Source: Actinomadura darangshiensis
GTDB taxonomy: Bacteria; Actinomycetota; Actinomycetes; Streptosporangiales; Streptosporangiaceae
Assembly: GCF_004349235.1 (NCBI RefSeq)
Contig: NZ_SMKY01000035.1
Location: forward strand, 1 to 48,417
Length of the DNA stretch: 48,417 nucleotides
Reading direction: 5' to 3'
The notes below the pieces were generated by a model. It was not told the DNA's origin and ran no database searches. It saw only the letters and a list, made by a program, of their open reading frames with translations. Every line of letters starts with the position of its first letter. Position 1 is the stretch's first letter. Positions 22,537 to 31,794 of this stretch are shown piece after piece. A program made the translations under genes and the position numbers.

Positions 22537-23862
22537 ATGTCCGCGTGGAGCAAGGTGACCGTAGTCGGTGAGACGCGCCGGGTCGACATGGTGCTGCCGG
22601 CGCACGCGCCGCTCGGCGTGATGATGCCCGACGTCCTGGAACTGCTCGGCGACCCGGTGCTGAGCCCGCCGCGGCTGCGCCACCTGGTCACGTCCACGGG
22701 CGAGGTGCTGGACCCCGCGGCCAGCCTGGCCGACCGGCGGGTCCCGGACGGCGCGGTGCTGCGGCTGCTGCACGCCGACGAGCCGCTGCCCGCACCGGTG
22801 GTGCATGAGATGCCCGAGGTGGTCGGGGACGCGACGGCCGGTCGCCCGTGGTCGTGGAACCCGGCCGCGGCCCGCTGGACGGCGACCGCCGCGTTCACCG
22901 CGCTGCTGTTCGCCGCGAGCCTGGTCGCGCGGGCCGTGCTGCCCGCCGGGGCCGGCCACTGGGTCCTGTCCGCCGCCGCATTGCCGGCCCTCCTGGGTGG
23001 TGTGGTCGCGAGCGGTGGCCGGCGCGAACCTCTGGGCATCGCGATCACCTTCGGCGGCGGGGCGATCGCCATGCCGGCCGTGTGGGCCGCCGCCGATGCC
23101 TGGGGCTGGCCGGTGTGGGTGCGATGGGGCGGGGTCGTTCTGGTCGCCGCCGTGCTGCTCGCGCTGCTCGGTCTCACCTCGCCGCTCGGCCGCGGCGGTC
23201 TCATCGGCGGCGGGACGATGGCGGTGTTCGGCGCCACGGCCGCAGTGTGCGGCACGCTCGGCCTGGACACGCCGCGGACCGCCGCCGTCCTCACACTGGG
23301 CTGCGTCGTCCTGCTCAGCACGGTCCTCCGGCTGGCGCTCTCGCTGTCCGGCCTGGCCTCCCTGGACGACCGGCGGAGTGCGGGGGACCCTGTGCTGCGC
23401 GGCGACGTCATGCGGGCGCTGGACGGCGCGCATCGCAGCATGAGCATCGCCATCGGCTCCATCGCGGTGGCGGCGGCCGTCGCCGGGCTCGGCGCGCTCA
23501 GCCGGTTCGACGGTTACACGGCCGCGCTGGCGGGGCTGCTGGCGCTGGTCGTGGCCGGCCGGGCACGGGTGTTCCCCCTGGTGGCGGAGAAGGTCGCGCT
23601 GCTGGCCGCCGCCGTCACCGTCGTCATCGGCCTCGCCGTCCGCTGCGCCGGCGAGTTCGCCTGGGGGGCGGCTCCCGCGCTGGGCCTGCTGGGGGCGGCC
23701 TTGGTCGTCCCCGCCGTGGTGCTGGCCGGGGAGCGGCCCGAGCATGTGCGGGCTCGGCTGCGGCAGGCGATGAACAGGGTGGAGACGGTGGCCCTGGTGG
23801 CGATCATTCCGGTGGTGCTCGGCACCTTCGGCACGTTCGAGCGCCTGCTCGGCACCTTCTGA
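22537..23862 (+). CDS. eccD: T7SS integral membrane protein EccD
   Basis: A 441-residue protein. Residues 1-85 form the ubiquitin-like YukD domain (VTVVGETRRVDMVLPAHAPL, then RVPDGAVLRLLHADEPLP), followed by about 11 hydrophobic helices from residue 120 to the end (for example VVLVAAVLLALLGLTSPL). EccD is the main channel-lining membrane component of the ESX complex, where the ubiquitin-like domain contacts EccC. The ATG start at 22537 follows AGAGAGG. It lies 18 bp after the TNT-like gene and 13 bp before the MinD-like gene. Confidence 0.9.
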   Translation: MSAWSKVTVVGETRRVDMVLPAHAPLGVMMPDVLELLGDPVLSPPRLRHLVTSTGEVLDPAASLADRRVPDGAVLRLLHADEPLPAPVVHEMPEVVGDATAGRPWSWNPAAARWTATAAFTALLFAASLVARAVLPAGAGHWVLSAAALPALLGGVVASGGRREPLGIAITFGGGAIAMPAVWAAADAWGWPVWVRWGGVVLVAAVLLALLGLTSPLGRGGLIGGGTMAVFGATAAVCGTLGLDTPRTAAVLTLGCVVLLSTVLRLALSLSGLASLDDRRSAGDPVLRGDVMRALDGAHRSMSIAIGSIAVAAAVAGLGALSRFDGYTAALAGLLALVVAGRARVFPLVAEKVALLAAAVTVVIGLAVRCAGEFAWGAAPALGLLGAALVVPAVVLAGERPEHVRARLRQAMNRVETVALVAIIPVVLGTFGTFERLLGTF

Positions 23863-23875
23863 AGGAGCGGGAGCA

Positions 23876-24928
23876 TTGGATCACGACTGGATCGAAGAGA
23901 GCACCTCATCGGAGCGGACGGTGCTCGATCCGCCCGGCCGCCCGAGGCCTTCCATTCCGCTGCGGGAGCCGGACGGCCTCGTCCTGAAGGACGTGCACGG
24001 CGAATCGCTGCTGCGGCGGCTCGGCCGCGGCATGGCGCGGCCGTTCCGGGCGGCGGGCGACGTGCAGGCGCTCGCCGAGAGCGGGCGCTGGGTTCAGCAA
24101 CCGGTCAACACGGGGCTGCGGATCGCGGTGACCGGCGTCCAGGGCGGGGCCGGCAAGAGCACCGTCGCGGCGCTCCTAGCGGCCACGTTCGCCCGTTACC
24201 GGCAGGACCGGGTGCTCGCCCTCGATCTTGATCCCGAGTTCGGGTCGCTGCCGCTCAGGCTCGGCGTCTCAAGCGGCCGGTCCCTGGCCGACCTGCGGCG
24301 GGCGGGGCTCGGGACTGCTCCGTTCGAGGAGATCAAGCCCTATCTGGCGCAGCCGGGCGAGCGGCTGTGGGCGATGCCGGGCTCGCCGGGCTGGAGGGGC
24401 GAAGCGGACCACGGCGCGGCAGCCGTCTACCGCTCCGCGGGACTGCCGCTCAGCCGGTTCTTCGGCGTGACGGTCATCGACTGCGGCGGGGGCCCGCGGA
24501 CGGACCTGCACCGCGCGGTCCTCGCGAGCGCGCACGCCCAGGTGCTCGTCACACCCGGCACGGCGATGGGCGCCGCCGGCGTGAGCCGCGCCTTTACCCG
24601 GCTGCGCGCAGGCGACCTGCGCGAACTGGTGCAACGCACCCTCGTCGTGTTCACCGTGCAGACACCGCAGGGTGGTCTTTCGATGGACCTCGCCACGGCC
24701 CGCGAGAGCCTGCGCAAGGTCGGGTCGGATGCGGTCGTGCTCGGTTTCGACCGGCATCTCGCCGTCGGCACGACCGTGGATTCCGCGCGCCTCGGCCATC
24801 CGGCCCGTGTCACCGCCGTCGAGGCCGCGGCCGGCGCGATCCGCCGCGCCCTGCCATCGCGTTCGTCTCCGCTGGAGGGAGAGGGCCGGCGTCTCGGGCC
24901 CGACACCGGAGGACGCGGAAAACCTTGA
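23876..24928 (+). CDS. MinD/ParA-like ATPase of the T7SS operon
   Basis: A 350-residue SIMIBI P-loop protein. An ~85-residue hydrophilic leader is followed by the deviant Walker A GVQGGAGKSTVAAL at 87-100, switch I DLDPEFGSLPLRLG and switch II VIDCGGGPRTD. Actinobacterial T7SS loci often contain such an EspI-like ATPase, which in mycobacteria tunes secretion in response to ATP level. The Lys of the classical KGGVGKT motif is Gln here. TTG start at 23876 with GAAGGAG upstream. The eccC gene begins 16 bp after its stop. Confidence 0.82.
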   Translation: MDHDWIEESTSSERTVLDPPGRPRPSIPLREPDGLVLKDVHGESLLRRLGRGMARPFRAAGDVQALAESGRWVQQPVNTGLRIAVTGVQGGAGKSTVAALLAATFARYRQDRVLALDLDPEFGSLPLRLGVSSGRSLADLRRAGLGTAPFEEIKPYLAQPGERLWAMPGSPGWRGEADHGAAAVYRSAGLPLSRFFGVTVIDCGGGPRTDLHRAVLASAHAQVLVTPGTAMGAAGVSRAFTRLRAGDLRELVQRTLVVFTVQTPQGGLSMDLATARESLRKVGSDAVVLGFDRHLAVGTTVDSARLGHPARVTAVEAAAGAIRRALPSRSSPLEGEGRRLGPDTGGRGKP

Positions 24929-24944
24929 GCGTGAGGGAGAGACC

Positions 24945-27900
24945 GTGACGACGCGGCTCGTCCATCGGCCCGCACGGGCCGTTCACCCCCTGCCGGAGCG
25001 TCCCGCCCGGCGGATCGAGGCACCACCCGACCTACCGGAGGGGGGCGACTCGGCCAACCAGCTGATGAGCATCCTGCCCATGGTCGGCATGATGTGCTCG
25101 CTCACCATCATGACCGTCCTGCGCAACCCCGCGTTCATGGCGCTGGGCGCGGTGCTGCTGGTGGTGGCGGCGCTGGCGGGTGTCGCACTGCTGGTGTCGC
25201 GGCGCGGGCAGGTGTCGCGGAAGCGGCGGGGGCAGCGTGAGCGGTACCTGGAGTATCTGGAGGAGCTGCGGGAGACGCTCGCCGAGGAGGAGCGGGAAGG
25301 CCGGGCCGAGGCCAGGGTGCTCGACCCGCCGCCCGAGGCGCTGTACGACGTCGTGCGCGATCCCGCCCGGCTGTGGGAGCGGCGGCGCCGCCATCCGGAC
25401 TTCCTGCGGGTCCGCGTCGGGACCGGCCTGGTGCCCTGGCATCCGCTGGAGGTCGATGAGAAGAACTCGGCGATGACCCCGCCCGACCCGTTCATGCGGG
25501 CGGAGGCGCAGGCGCTGGCCGGCCGGTTCCGGACGGCGCCCGACATGCCGCTCGTCCTCCCGCTCGACATGGCCGGCGACGTCAGCGTGGTGGGGCCTCG
25601 CGAGGACACGATGCGGGTGCTGCGCGCGATGCTCGCGCAACTCGCCTGCTTTCACGCGCCCGACGACGTGGCCGTCGCCTACGGCGGCGAACGCGTGCCC
25701 GACGTCGACTGGCTGAAGTGGCTGCCGCACGCGCTCGACAGGCACCGTCGGGACGGCGGTGTCCCCGCGCGGCTCGTCGCGGACGGCCCGCTGCGACTCG
25801 CCGGGCTGCTGGCCGACGACCTGCGCGCCCGCGCCGACGTCGCGGCGGAGGTGCGGCGGGGACTCGGGACGCGCGAGTCGCTGAGCTTCCAGCGCCGCCT
25901 CCTGGTGATCCATGACATGCACGGCGCACCGGCCACCGGCCTCGTCCGTCCGGACGAGAGCTTGCCGGTGGCCGACTTCGCGGCGACCGTGGTGCACCTG
26001 GTGGAGCGGCGGGAGCACGAGCCGGACGAGGTGAGCGTGCGGATCCTGGTGGACGGTGACCGCGTCGAGGTCACCGACCTGCGCGGCGAGGCCCCGGTGA
26101 CGATGGCGGGGACCGTGGACCACGTCCCGCCCGGGATGCTGGAGGGGCTGGCCCGCATGCTCGCTCCGCTGCGGCTGTCCCGCGAGTCCGCCGAGGAGAC
26201 GACGGCGCAGCGCGGCGAGGTCGACTTCGCCGCGCTGGTCGGCCTGGACGACCCGGCCGACGTGGATGTGGCGCGGTTGTGGGCGCCGCGCGCCGAGCGC
26301 ACGTTCCTGCGGGTGCCGATCGGGCTGGACGACACGGGCCGGCCGGTGATCCTCGATCTGAAGGAGGCGGCGAGCCTCGGGATGGGCCCGCATGGGCTGT
26401 GCGTGGGCGCGACCGGGTCCGGCAAGAGCGAACTGCTGCGGACGCTCGTACTCGCCCTCGCGTGCACGCATTCCCCCGAGCAGGTCAGCATGGTGCTGGT
26501 GGACTACAAGGGCGGCGCGACGTTCGCGCCGTTCGAGGGGCTTCCGCACGTCGCCGGGGTGATCACCAACCTGGAGGACGACGCGGGCCTCATCGAACGC
26601 GCCTACGCCAGCCTGGCGGGCGAGGTGCAGCGCCGCCAGCAGGTGCTGCGGGACGCCGGCAACATCGCCGGCATCGGCGACTACGACCACCTGCGCGCGG
26701 AGCGGCCCGACCTGCCGCCGCTGCCGCACCTGCTGGTCATCATCGACGAGTTCGGTGAGCTGCTGGCCGCACGGCCCGACTTCATCGAGCTGTTCCTGTC
26801 CATCGGCCGGATCGGCCGCAGCATCGGCGTGCACCTGCTGCTGTCCAGCCAGCGCGTCGAGAGCGGCAAGCTACGCGGCCTGGAGACCTTTCTGTCCTAC
26901 CGGATCGGGCTGCGGACGTTCTCGGAGGAGGAGAGCCGGACCGTCCTCGACACAGCGGACGCCTTCCACCTGCCGGCACTGCCCGGTTTCGGGTATCTCA
27001 AAGTCGACACCAGCATCTACCTGCGGTTCAAGGGCGGCTACGTGTCGGGCCCGTACCGGGACGGGGCCGACGCGGAGGAGGACGACGCGGAGGCTCCGCA
27101 GATCCGCCCCTACCCGGTGACCAGCATCGGTGAGACCGCGGACGGCCCCGCAGGATCAGGCGAACCCGAGGGCGACGGGCTCACCCTGCCGGAGCGGACG
27201 TCCGGGCCGACGCTGCTGGACGTGGCGGTCAGGTCGCTGACCCGGCACGGCCGCCGGATCCAGACGATATGGCTGCCGCCGCTGCCGTCCCTCGTCACGC
27301 TGGACAAGGGCTGCGGTCCCGTCCAGGTCACCGAGGCCGGGGTGCGCCTGCCGGGCGCCGCCGGCACGGGTCTGGCGACACCGATCGGCCTGCTGGACGA
27401 CGCCCGCCGGCAGTGGCAGGGCGTCTGGCGGCTGGATCTGGCGGCGGCCGGCGGGCATGTCGCGGTCATCGGCGGCCCGCAGACCGGCAAGACCACACTG
27501 CTGCGCACCATCGCGCTCTCACTGGCCCTCACCCGCTCTCCCGAGGAGGTCTCGGTGTACGGGTTGGACCTCGTCGGCGGCGGGCTGCGGACGCTGGAGG
27601 GGCTCCCGAACGTCGGCGGCGTCGCCGGCCGCACCGACCGCGAGCGCGTCCGGCGCACGGTCGAGGAGGTGCACGGGATGCTGGAGCAGCGCCAGGAGGT
27701 GTTCAGGGACCGCGGGGTCGACGGGGTGGCGCGGATGCGCCGGATGCACGCGGACGGCCTGCTTCCGGAGCTGCCGTGCGCCGACGTCGTCCTCCTCGTG
27801 GACGGGTTCGGAGCGGTACGGGCCGACTTCGAGGAGATCGACGAGATGGTCTCCGACCTGCTGCGCCGCGGCGGCGGGTACGGAGTGCACGTGATCGCCG

Positions 27901-28967
27901 GCATGCTGCGCTGGAACGACGTGCGGATCGCGGCGCAGTCCAATTTCGGCCGGCGGATCGAGCTGCGGCTGAACGACGCCTCCGATTCCACCGTGGACCG
28001 CAAGCTCGCCCAGACGATCAGTGCGGAACTTCCCGGGCGCGCCCTCACCGACGGCAAGCTGTTCGGGCACGTCGCGGTGCCGGCGCTCGGTGCCCGGCCT
28101 GACCCGTCCTCGCTCGGCGAGGCGGTGGAGTCGGCGGTGCGCGCCATCAGCGGCGCTGCGACCGGGCCGGCGGCGCCGCCGGTCCGCGTCCTGCCGCATC
28201 GTCTCCCCGCGGCGGACCTGCCGGGCCCGGACGAGGAGCCGCGGCTCGTGCCGATCGGCATGGACGAGAGATCGTTCGCCCCGGTGTCGCTGGACCTGTT
28301 CGGCGCCGACCAGAACCTGCTCGTGCTCGGCGACGGCGGCTGCGGCAAGTCCACCCTGCTGCGGCTCATCGCGAGCGGGCTGATGGCCCGGTACAAACCC
28401 GGCGAACTGGTGTTCGCGGTCATGGACCCGCGCCGATCACTGCGCGACGCGATCCCCGAGCCCTACGTCGGCGGATACGCCGCCACCCCGCGGGTGTGCG
28501 CGGGCCTCGCGGGCGGCGTGGTGGCGGAACTGGCGCAGCGGATGCCGGACGAGGCGGGGGCCGCCAACGTCGTTCCCGCACCGCGCGTCGTCGTGCTGGT
28601 GGACGACTACGACCTCCTCACGGCGGCCGGGCAGCAGCCGCTCGCGGCGTTCGTCCCGTTCATCGCCGGCGGGCGCGACATCGGGCTGCACATCATCGTC
28701 ACCCGGCGCGTCGCCGGGGCCTCCCACGGCCTCTACGAACCGCTGGTCCAGGCGATGCGGGAGATCGGTACCGGGACACTGCTGATGTCCGGCGACCGGT
28801 CGGAGGGGCAGTTGTTCCCGCGCGTCTACGCCGATCCGCAGCCCCCGGGACGGGGCCTGTGGCTCCGCCGCGGCGAGAGCCCCCGGCTGGTGCAGACAGC
28901 GCTCCCGGACGAGCCGGTCACCATCCCCGCCGGAGACCTGGCGGCGAGCGCTCCGGAGGTCAGGTGA
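24945..28967 (+). CDS. eccC: T7SS motor ATPase EccC (fused EccCa/EccCb, three FtsK-like ATPase domains)
   Basis: A 1340-residue membrane ATPase that recognises and pumps T7SS substrates. The N-terminal leader LVHRPARAVHPLPERPARRI is typical of EccC; two membrane helices follow at about 45-85 and then a DUF-type stalk. Three P-loops are seen: GATGSGKSELLR near 488, GGPQTGKTTLLR near 843 and GDGGCGKSTLLR near 1129. ATPase 1 has the Walker B LLVIIDEFGELL, ATPase 2 has LLVDGFGAV and ATPase 3 has LVDDYDLL. ATPases 2 and 3 usually hold the signal-sequence-binding pocket. A longer upstream frame exists, but GTG 24945 is chosen because the family N-terminus begins there and a GAGGGAGA site precedes it. 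The stop overlaps the next GTG (GTGA). Confidence 0.92.
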   Translation: MTTRLVHRPARAVHPLPERPARRIEAPPDLPEGGDSANQLMSILPMVGMMCSLTIMTVLRNPAFMALGAVLLVVAALAGVALLVSRRGQVSRKRRGQRERYLEYLEELRETLAEEEREGRAEARVLDPPPEALYDVVRDPARLWERRRRHPDFLRVRVGTGLVPWHPLEVDEKNSAMTPPDPFMRAEAQALAGRFRTAPDMPLVLPLDMAGDVSVVGPREDTMRVLRAMLAQLACFHAPDDVAVAYGGERVPDVDWLKWLPHALDRHRRDGGVPARLVADGPLRLAGLLADDLRARADVAAEVRRGLGTRESLSFQRRLLVIHDMHGAPATGLVRPDESLPVADFAATVVHLVERREHEPDEVSVRILVDGDRVEVTDLRGEAPVTMAGTVDHVPPGMLEGLARMLAPLRLSRESAEETTAQRGEVDFAALVGLDDPADVDVARLWAPRAERTFLRVPIGLDDTGRPVILDLKEAASLGMGPHGLCVGATGSGKSELLRTLVLALACTHSPEQVSMVLVDYKGGATFAPFEGLPHVAGVITNLEDDAGLIERAYASLAGEVQRRQQVLRDAGNIAGIGDYDHLRAERPDLPPLPHLLVIIDEFGELLAARPDFIELFLSIGRIGRSIGVHLLLSSQRVESGKLRGLETFLSYRIGLRTFSEEESRTVLDTADAFHLPALPGFGYLKVDTSIYLRFKGGYVSGPYRDGADAEEDDAEAPQIRPYPVTSIGETADGPAGSGEPEGDGLTLPERTSGPTLLDVAVRSLTRHGRRIQTIWLPPLPSLVTLDKGCGPVQVTEAGVRLPGAAGTGLATPIGLLDDARRQWQGVWRLDLAAAGGHVAVIGGPQTGKTTLLRTIALSLALTRSPEEVSVYGLDLVGGGLRTLEGLPNVGGVAGRTDRERVRRTVEEVHGMLEQRQEVFRDRGVDGVARMRRMHADGLLPELPCADVVLLVDGFGAVRADFEEIDEMVSDLLRRGGGYGVHVIAGMLRWNDVRIAAQSNFGRRIELRLNDASDSTVDRKLAQTISAELPGRALTDGKLFGHVAVPALGARPDPSSLGEAVESAVRAISGAATGPAAPPVRVLPHRLPAADLPGPDEEPRLVPIGMDERSFAPVSLDLFGADQNLLVLGDGGCGKSTLLRLIASGLMARYKPGELVFAVMDPRRSLRDAIPEPYVGGYAATPRVCAGLAGGVVAELAQRMPDEAGAANVVPAPRVVVLVDDYDLLTAAGQQPLAAFVPFIAGGRDIGLHIIVTRRVAGASHGLYEPLVQAMREIGTGTLLMSGDRSEGQLFPRVYADPQPPGRGLWLRRGESPRLVQTALPDEPVTIPAGDLAASAPEVR

Positions 28968-29344
28968 CCTACGACCTGGTGGTGCTGACCCAGCTGGCGC
29001 CCGATGCGCAGAGCTTGGTCGACTCCATGGTGGCGGCCGATGACACCCTGCGGGTCCGCGGCTCCGGCGACGGCGCGATCATCCAGCTCTGCGACGAGAC
29101 CGGCCGGCCGCTCGTGAGCATCGAGGCCGCCCAGCCGGTGGAGGTCACCGGCGAGGTGGAAAGGCTGCTCGGGACCACCGTCACCGCCGGCCTGACCCTG
29201 CCGTACTGGTGGGTGGAGGCACGTGCCGCAGGGGGCGCCCCCGCCCCCGCCCTCGCGCACCGCTTCGCCGCGGCGCTGGTCGAGCGGCTGGGCGGCGCGG
29301 TATGGCCCCCCTCCCCTCCCCGCGGCGACCGGGAGACGGCATGA
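28964..29344 (+). CDS. DUF6177 N-terminal-like T7SS-associated protein
   Basis: A 126-residue protein: YDLVVLTQLAPDAQSLVDSM, DGAIIQLCDETGRPLVSIEA, VEVTGEVERLLG and LPYWWVEARA. From memory this corresponds to the N-terminal part of DUF6177 proteins encoded behind eccC in Streptomyces, where it is followed in the same chain by the part found here in the next gene. GTG at 28964 overlaps the eccC stop by 4 bases, and the stop overlaps the next ATG by 4 (ATGA), so all are coupled. Function unknown; likely an accessory factor of this T7SS type. Confidence 0.7.
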   Translation: MTYDLVVLTQLAPDAQSLVDSMVAADDTLRVRGSGDGAIIQLCDETGRPLVSIEAAQPVEVTGEVERLLGTTVTAGLTLPYWWVEARAAGGAPAPALAHRFAAALVERLGGAVWPPSPPRGDRETA

Positions 29345-30483
29345 GCCGACATCCGGCCGTCGACGTGATCACGGCGAGGAGCGCGGTCGTCGTCCAGAAC
29401 CGCGCACTCGTGCCCATGTCGTCATGGCTCATCGACGCGATGGCACGCTGCGCGGAGAGCGGCCTCTCCCTCCAGGTGCTCACCCCGCACGACGGCCGGA
29501 TCACGCTGCCGCTGCGGATGGCGCTCGGCGGCTCCAAGATGAGATGGGTCGTGCGGGAACCGGGCGACGGCCACTACGAAGGCTTCACAGGGCTCCCGCT
29601 CGACTGGGACGGCATGGAGTTCGTCCCCGCCGAGCGGGCCCGGACGGACGGCCCGTCCAGCACGTTCCTGCACGGCACCGGGGACGAGGCGGGCGCGGTG
29701 CTCGGCCACCACGTGATCGTCGATCTCCGCGTCGTTCACGACGCCACGGCGGAGCTGGAACTGGGCGCGGCGGTCGAGGGGCTGGCCAAGGCGCTCGCCG
29801 GCGCCGCGCCCGTCTGCTGGGGCACCGCCGAGCCGGCCCTGTCGCGGTGGGACCGTGCCGCCATCACCGCCCTGTGCCGCCGCCGCACGCCCCGGGCGAC
29901 CTGGCTGGTGTTCACCGGCGGCCACGGGGGCACGGGCCCGGCCTTCGCCGGCACCGTCCGCGTCGCCCGCGTCGATTCGGGCGTCAAGGAGGAGATCACC
30001 TTCGTGATGTCCCGGCCCGGCGGAACCTTGTCGCCGGACACCCTGGACACCCTCGCGGAACTGGCCGGCCAGCATGCCTCGACCACCGCGCTCAGCACCC
30101 TCACGGCCTACTGGGCACCGGGCCGCGCGGACCTCACCCATCCGGCCCGCCGGCTGGGCCACCCGACTCCGGTCGCCATGGCCATCGGCCCGTCCGGCAT
30201 CGCCGAAACGGGGACGCGGCGCGTACTGTCCGCCCCCGTACGGGCACAGCTGATCGGTGACCCCGCCGAGCCCGGGGCCTGGTACCGGCTCACGGACGGC
30301 GCTCCGGACACCGCCTGGCCGACGCTGCGCGAACTCATCCGCCATCTGACGAGCCCCGTGCGGGCAGGGGCGGACGCTCGCGGCCGCGACGACCGCCTCA
30401 CACCGGGGACGGTGCTGGACAATCGCATCTGGAGACAGGATGGCCGCCGGTCCCCGGCATGGACTCGGCGGGAGGATGGGTGA
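29341..30483 (+). CDS. DUF6177 C-terminal-like T7SS-associated protein
   Basis: A 380-residue soluble protein with no transmembrane helix. It begins VDVITARSAVVVQNRALVPM and contains SGLSLQVLTPHDGRITLP, RWVVREPGDGHYEGFTGLPL and later TLRELIRHLTSPV, which I associate with the main part of DUF6177. The start ATG 29341 is fixed by the ATGA overlap with the preceding gene; the longer upstream frame is a shadow of that gene. The 3' end overlaps the convergent channel gene by 86 bp. Function unknown. It is the last visible gene of the T7SS operon. Confidence 0.72.
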   Translation: MSRHPAVDVITARSAVVVQNRALVPMSSWLIDAMARCAESGLSLQVLTPHDGRITLPLRMALGGSKMRWVVREPGDGHYEGFTGLPLDWDGMEFVPAERARTDGPSSTFLHGTGDEAGAVLGHHVIVDLRVVHDATAELELGAAVEGLAKALAGAAPVCWGTAEPALSRWDRAAITALCRRRTPRATWLVFTGGHGGTGPAFAGTVRVARVDSGVKEEITFVMSRPGGTLSPDTLDTLAELAGQHASTTALSTLTAYWAPGRADLTHPARRLGHPTPVAMAIGPSGIAETGTRRVLSAPVRAQLIGDPAEPGAWYRLTDGAPDTAWPTLRELIRHLTSPVRAGADARGRDDRLTPGTVLDNRIWRQDGRRSPAWTRREDG

Positions 30484-31729
30484 CCAGTTTCCCGCCGTAC
30501 GGGTAGACGAAGTCCGCCGCCGAACCGTTCACGCCCGCGGCGACCGCCTGGGCCGTCATCGCTGAGATGTCGCAGACGTCGCCGATCGGGAACAGCGACC
30601 TGGTCTCGGTGATCACGGTGTGGTCGCCGGCGCGCATCACCACCCGCAGATCCGGAACCAGGGCGAGCGCCGCGATGGCGGCTTCGACGTTGTCCAGGTC
30701 GTCGGCGCCCATGGCGGCGAACGCCCTGGCCCGGTGCAGGGAGAGCCTGCCGAGCACTTCACGGTCCTCGGCGTGCGCGATCAGCACGGGGATCCCGGCG
30801 GCCTTGGCAAGCCGCAGATTGGTGGCCCTGGGATCGCGTTCCACCGCCAGGACCGGTATGCGCAGGCATCGCAGCGCCATGCACAGACGAAGACCGACCT
30901 GTCCCAGCCCCACCACGACGACATGATCGCGGGTGGGCAGGGTCCTTGGACCGATGATGTCGATGCTGCGGTCGGACAGGAACCGGTTGACGATCCCGGC
31001 GGTGAACAGGGCGCCGTAGCCGATCGTCAGCAGCATCCCGACGCCGGACAGGACGAGGTACCAGCCTGGTGCGGGATGGGATTCGCTGGGGCCGACCGTG
31101 GCGACGACACGGGTCGCGGAGTAGAAGGCCGCGACGGCCGGCTGATGCAGGACGAGGACGGCCAGCAGCCACTCCAGCAGCAGGGTGATGCTCAGGCCCG
31201 CGAGACCGGTGAGCAGAATGCGGCTGGTCAGATCGTGGGAACGGAACTGGCGGGTGAAGGCGCGCGCGAGCCTGCGCGGAAGGGGATCGGCCCGCCAGAC
31301 GTCGGCGGTGACGCCGTCGGCGGTCTCGACGAGCACCCTTGCCGGGCGGCCGCGGACGTCGACGGCGAGGACCGCCGTGTCCAGGCACGCCCCGATGATC
31401 GCGGGTACGGAGATGTCGGCCGGGGAGGTCACCTGGCAGTTGGGAACGGTCTTCAGGAGCTGGTCGGCGACCGTCCGGTCGAAGAGCATGACCACCAGGC
31501 GGATGCGGGGACGCAGGTGCTCGACCAGCAGCGCGTACCGCAGGGCGGTGACGTCGCTGCGGACGAGGACGGCGACCGCATGCGGTTCGACGGTCAGGGC
31601 CAATCGCAGTTCATTCTCGCTGGGTTGGAAAAGGTGGGTGACCTCGCTGCCGTGCCGGGTGAGTGATGTACAGGCGAGCCGGGCGATCTCGATGTCGCCG
31701 ATCACCAGGACGCGTTGTGCTGTTCCCAT
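30398..31729 (-). CDS. Two-TM potassium-channel-like protein with two TrkA/RCK nucleotide-binding domains
   Basis: A 443-residue protein. Residues 1-135 form a TrkA-N/RCK-like Rossmann domain (VLVIGDIEIARLA). Two membrane helices (about 170-195 and 222-245) flank a pore loop at 200-214, and a second Rossmann domain begins at 268 (HVVVVGLGQVGLRL) with LAVERDPRATNLRLAKAAGIP. This order resembles Castor/Pollux-type or actinobacterial ion channels gated by a cytoplasmic RCK ring. The selectivity filter reads TVGPS (211-215) instead of TVGYG, so ion preference may be changed. The C-terminal tail overlaps the DUF6177 gene tail by 86 bp on the other strand. ATG start at 31729. Confidence 0.75.
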   Translation of the reverse strand: MGTAQRVLVIGDIEIARLACTSLTRHGSEVTHLFQPSENELRLALTVEPHAVAVLVRSDVTALRYALLVEHLRPRIRLVVMLFDRTVADQLLKTVPNCQVTSPADISVPAIIGACLDTAVLAVDVRGRPARVLVETADGVTADVWRADPLPRRLARAFTRQFRSHDLTSRILLTGLAGLSITLLLEWLLAVLVLHQPAVAAFYSATRVVATVGPSESHPAPGWYLVLSGVGMLLTIGYGALFTAGIVNRFLSDRSIDIIGPRTLPTRDHVVVVGLGQVGLRLCMALRCLRIPVLAVERDPRATNLRLAKAAGIPVLIAHAEDREVLGRLSLHRARAFAAMGADDLDNVEAAIAALALVPDLRVVMRAGDHTVITETRSLFPIGDVCDISAMTAQAVAAGVNGSAADFVYPYGGKLVTHPPAESMPGTGGHPVSRCDCPAPSPV

Positions 31730-31794
31730 GTCGCCTACCGTGCGCTTCCAGGCGGCCTCCGCGGGACGTCAGGCGCCGCGGCCGGCCGTTCCGG

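Noticed and set aside
22201..23745. Long minus-strand frame of 514 codons opposite the TNT-like gene and eccD.
   Set aside because: The translation is Gly/Arg/Gln-rich without any fold pattern. Such antisense frames are common opposite GC-rich genes.
25032..26834. Long minus-strand frame of 600 codons opposite eccC.
   Set aside because: It is rich in His, Arg and Gln and has no motif, while the other strand encodes a clear EccC.
27780..27815. Walker B of the second EccC ATPase reads LLVDGFG instead of an Asp-Asp or Asp-Glu pair.
   Set aside because: As far as I recall, degenerate VDG motifs are normal in ATPase 2 of EccC proteins, so it is not special here.
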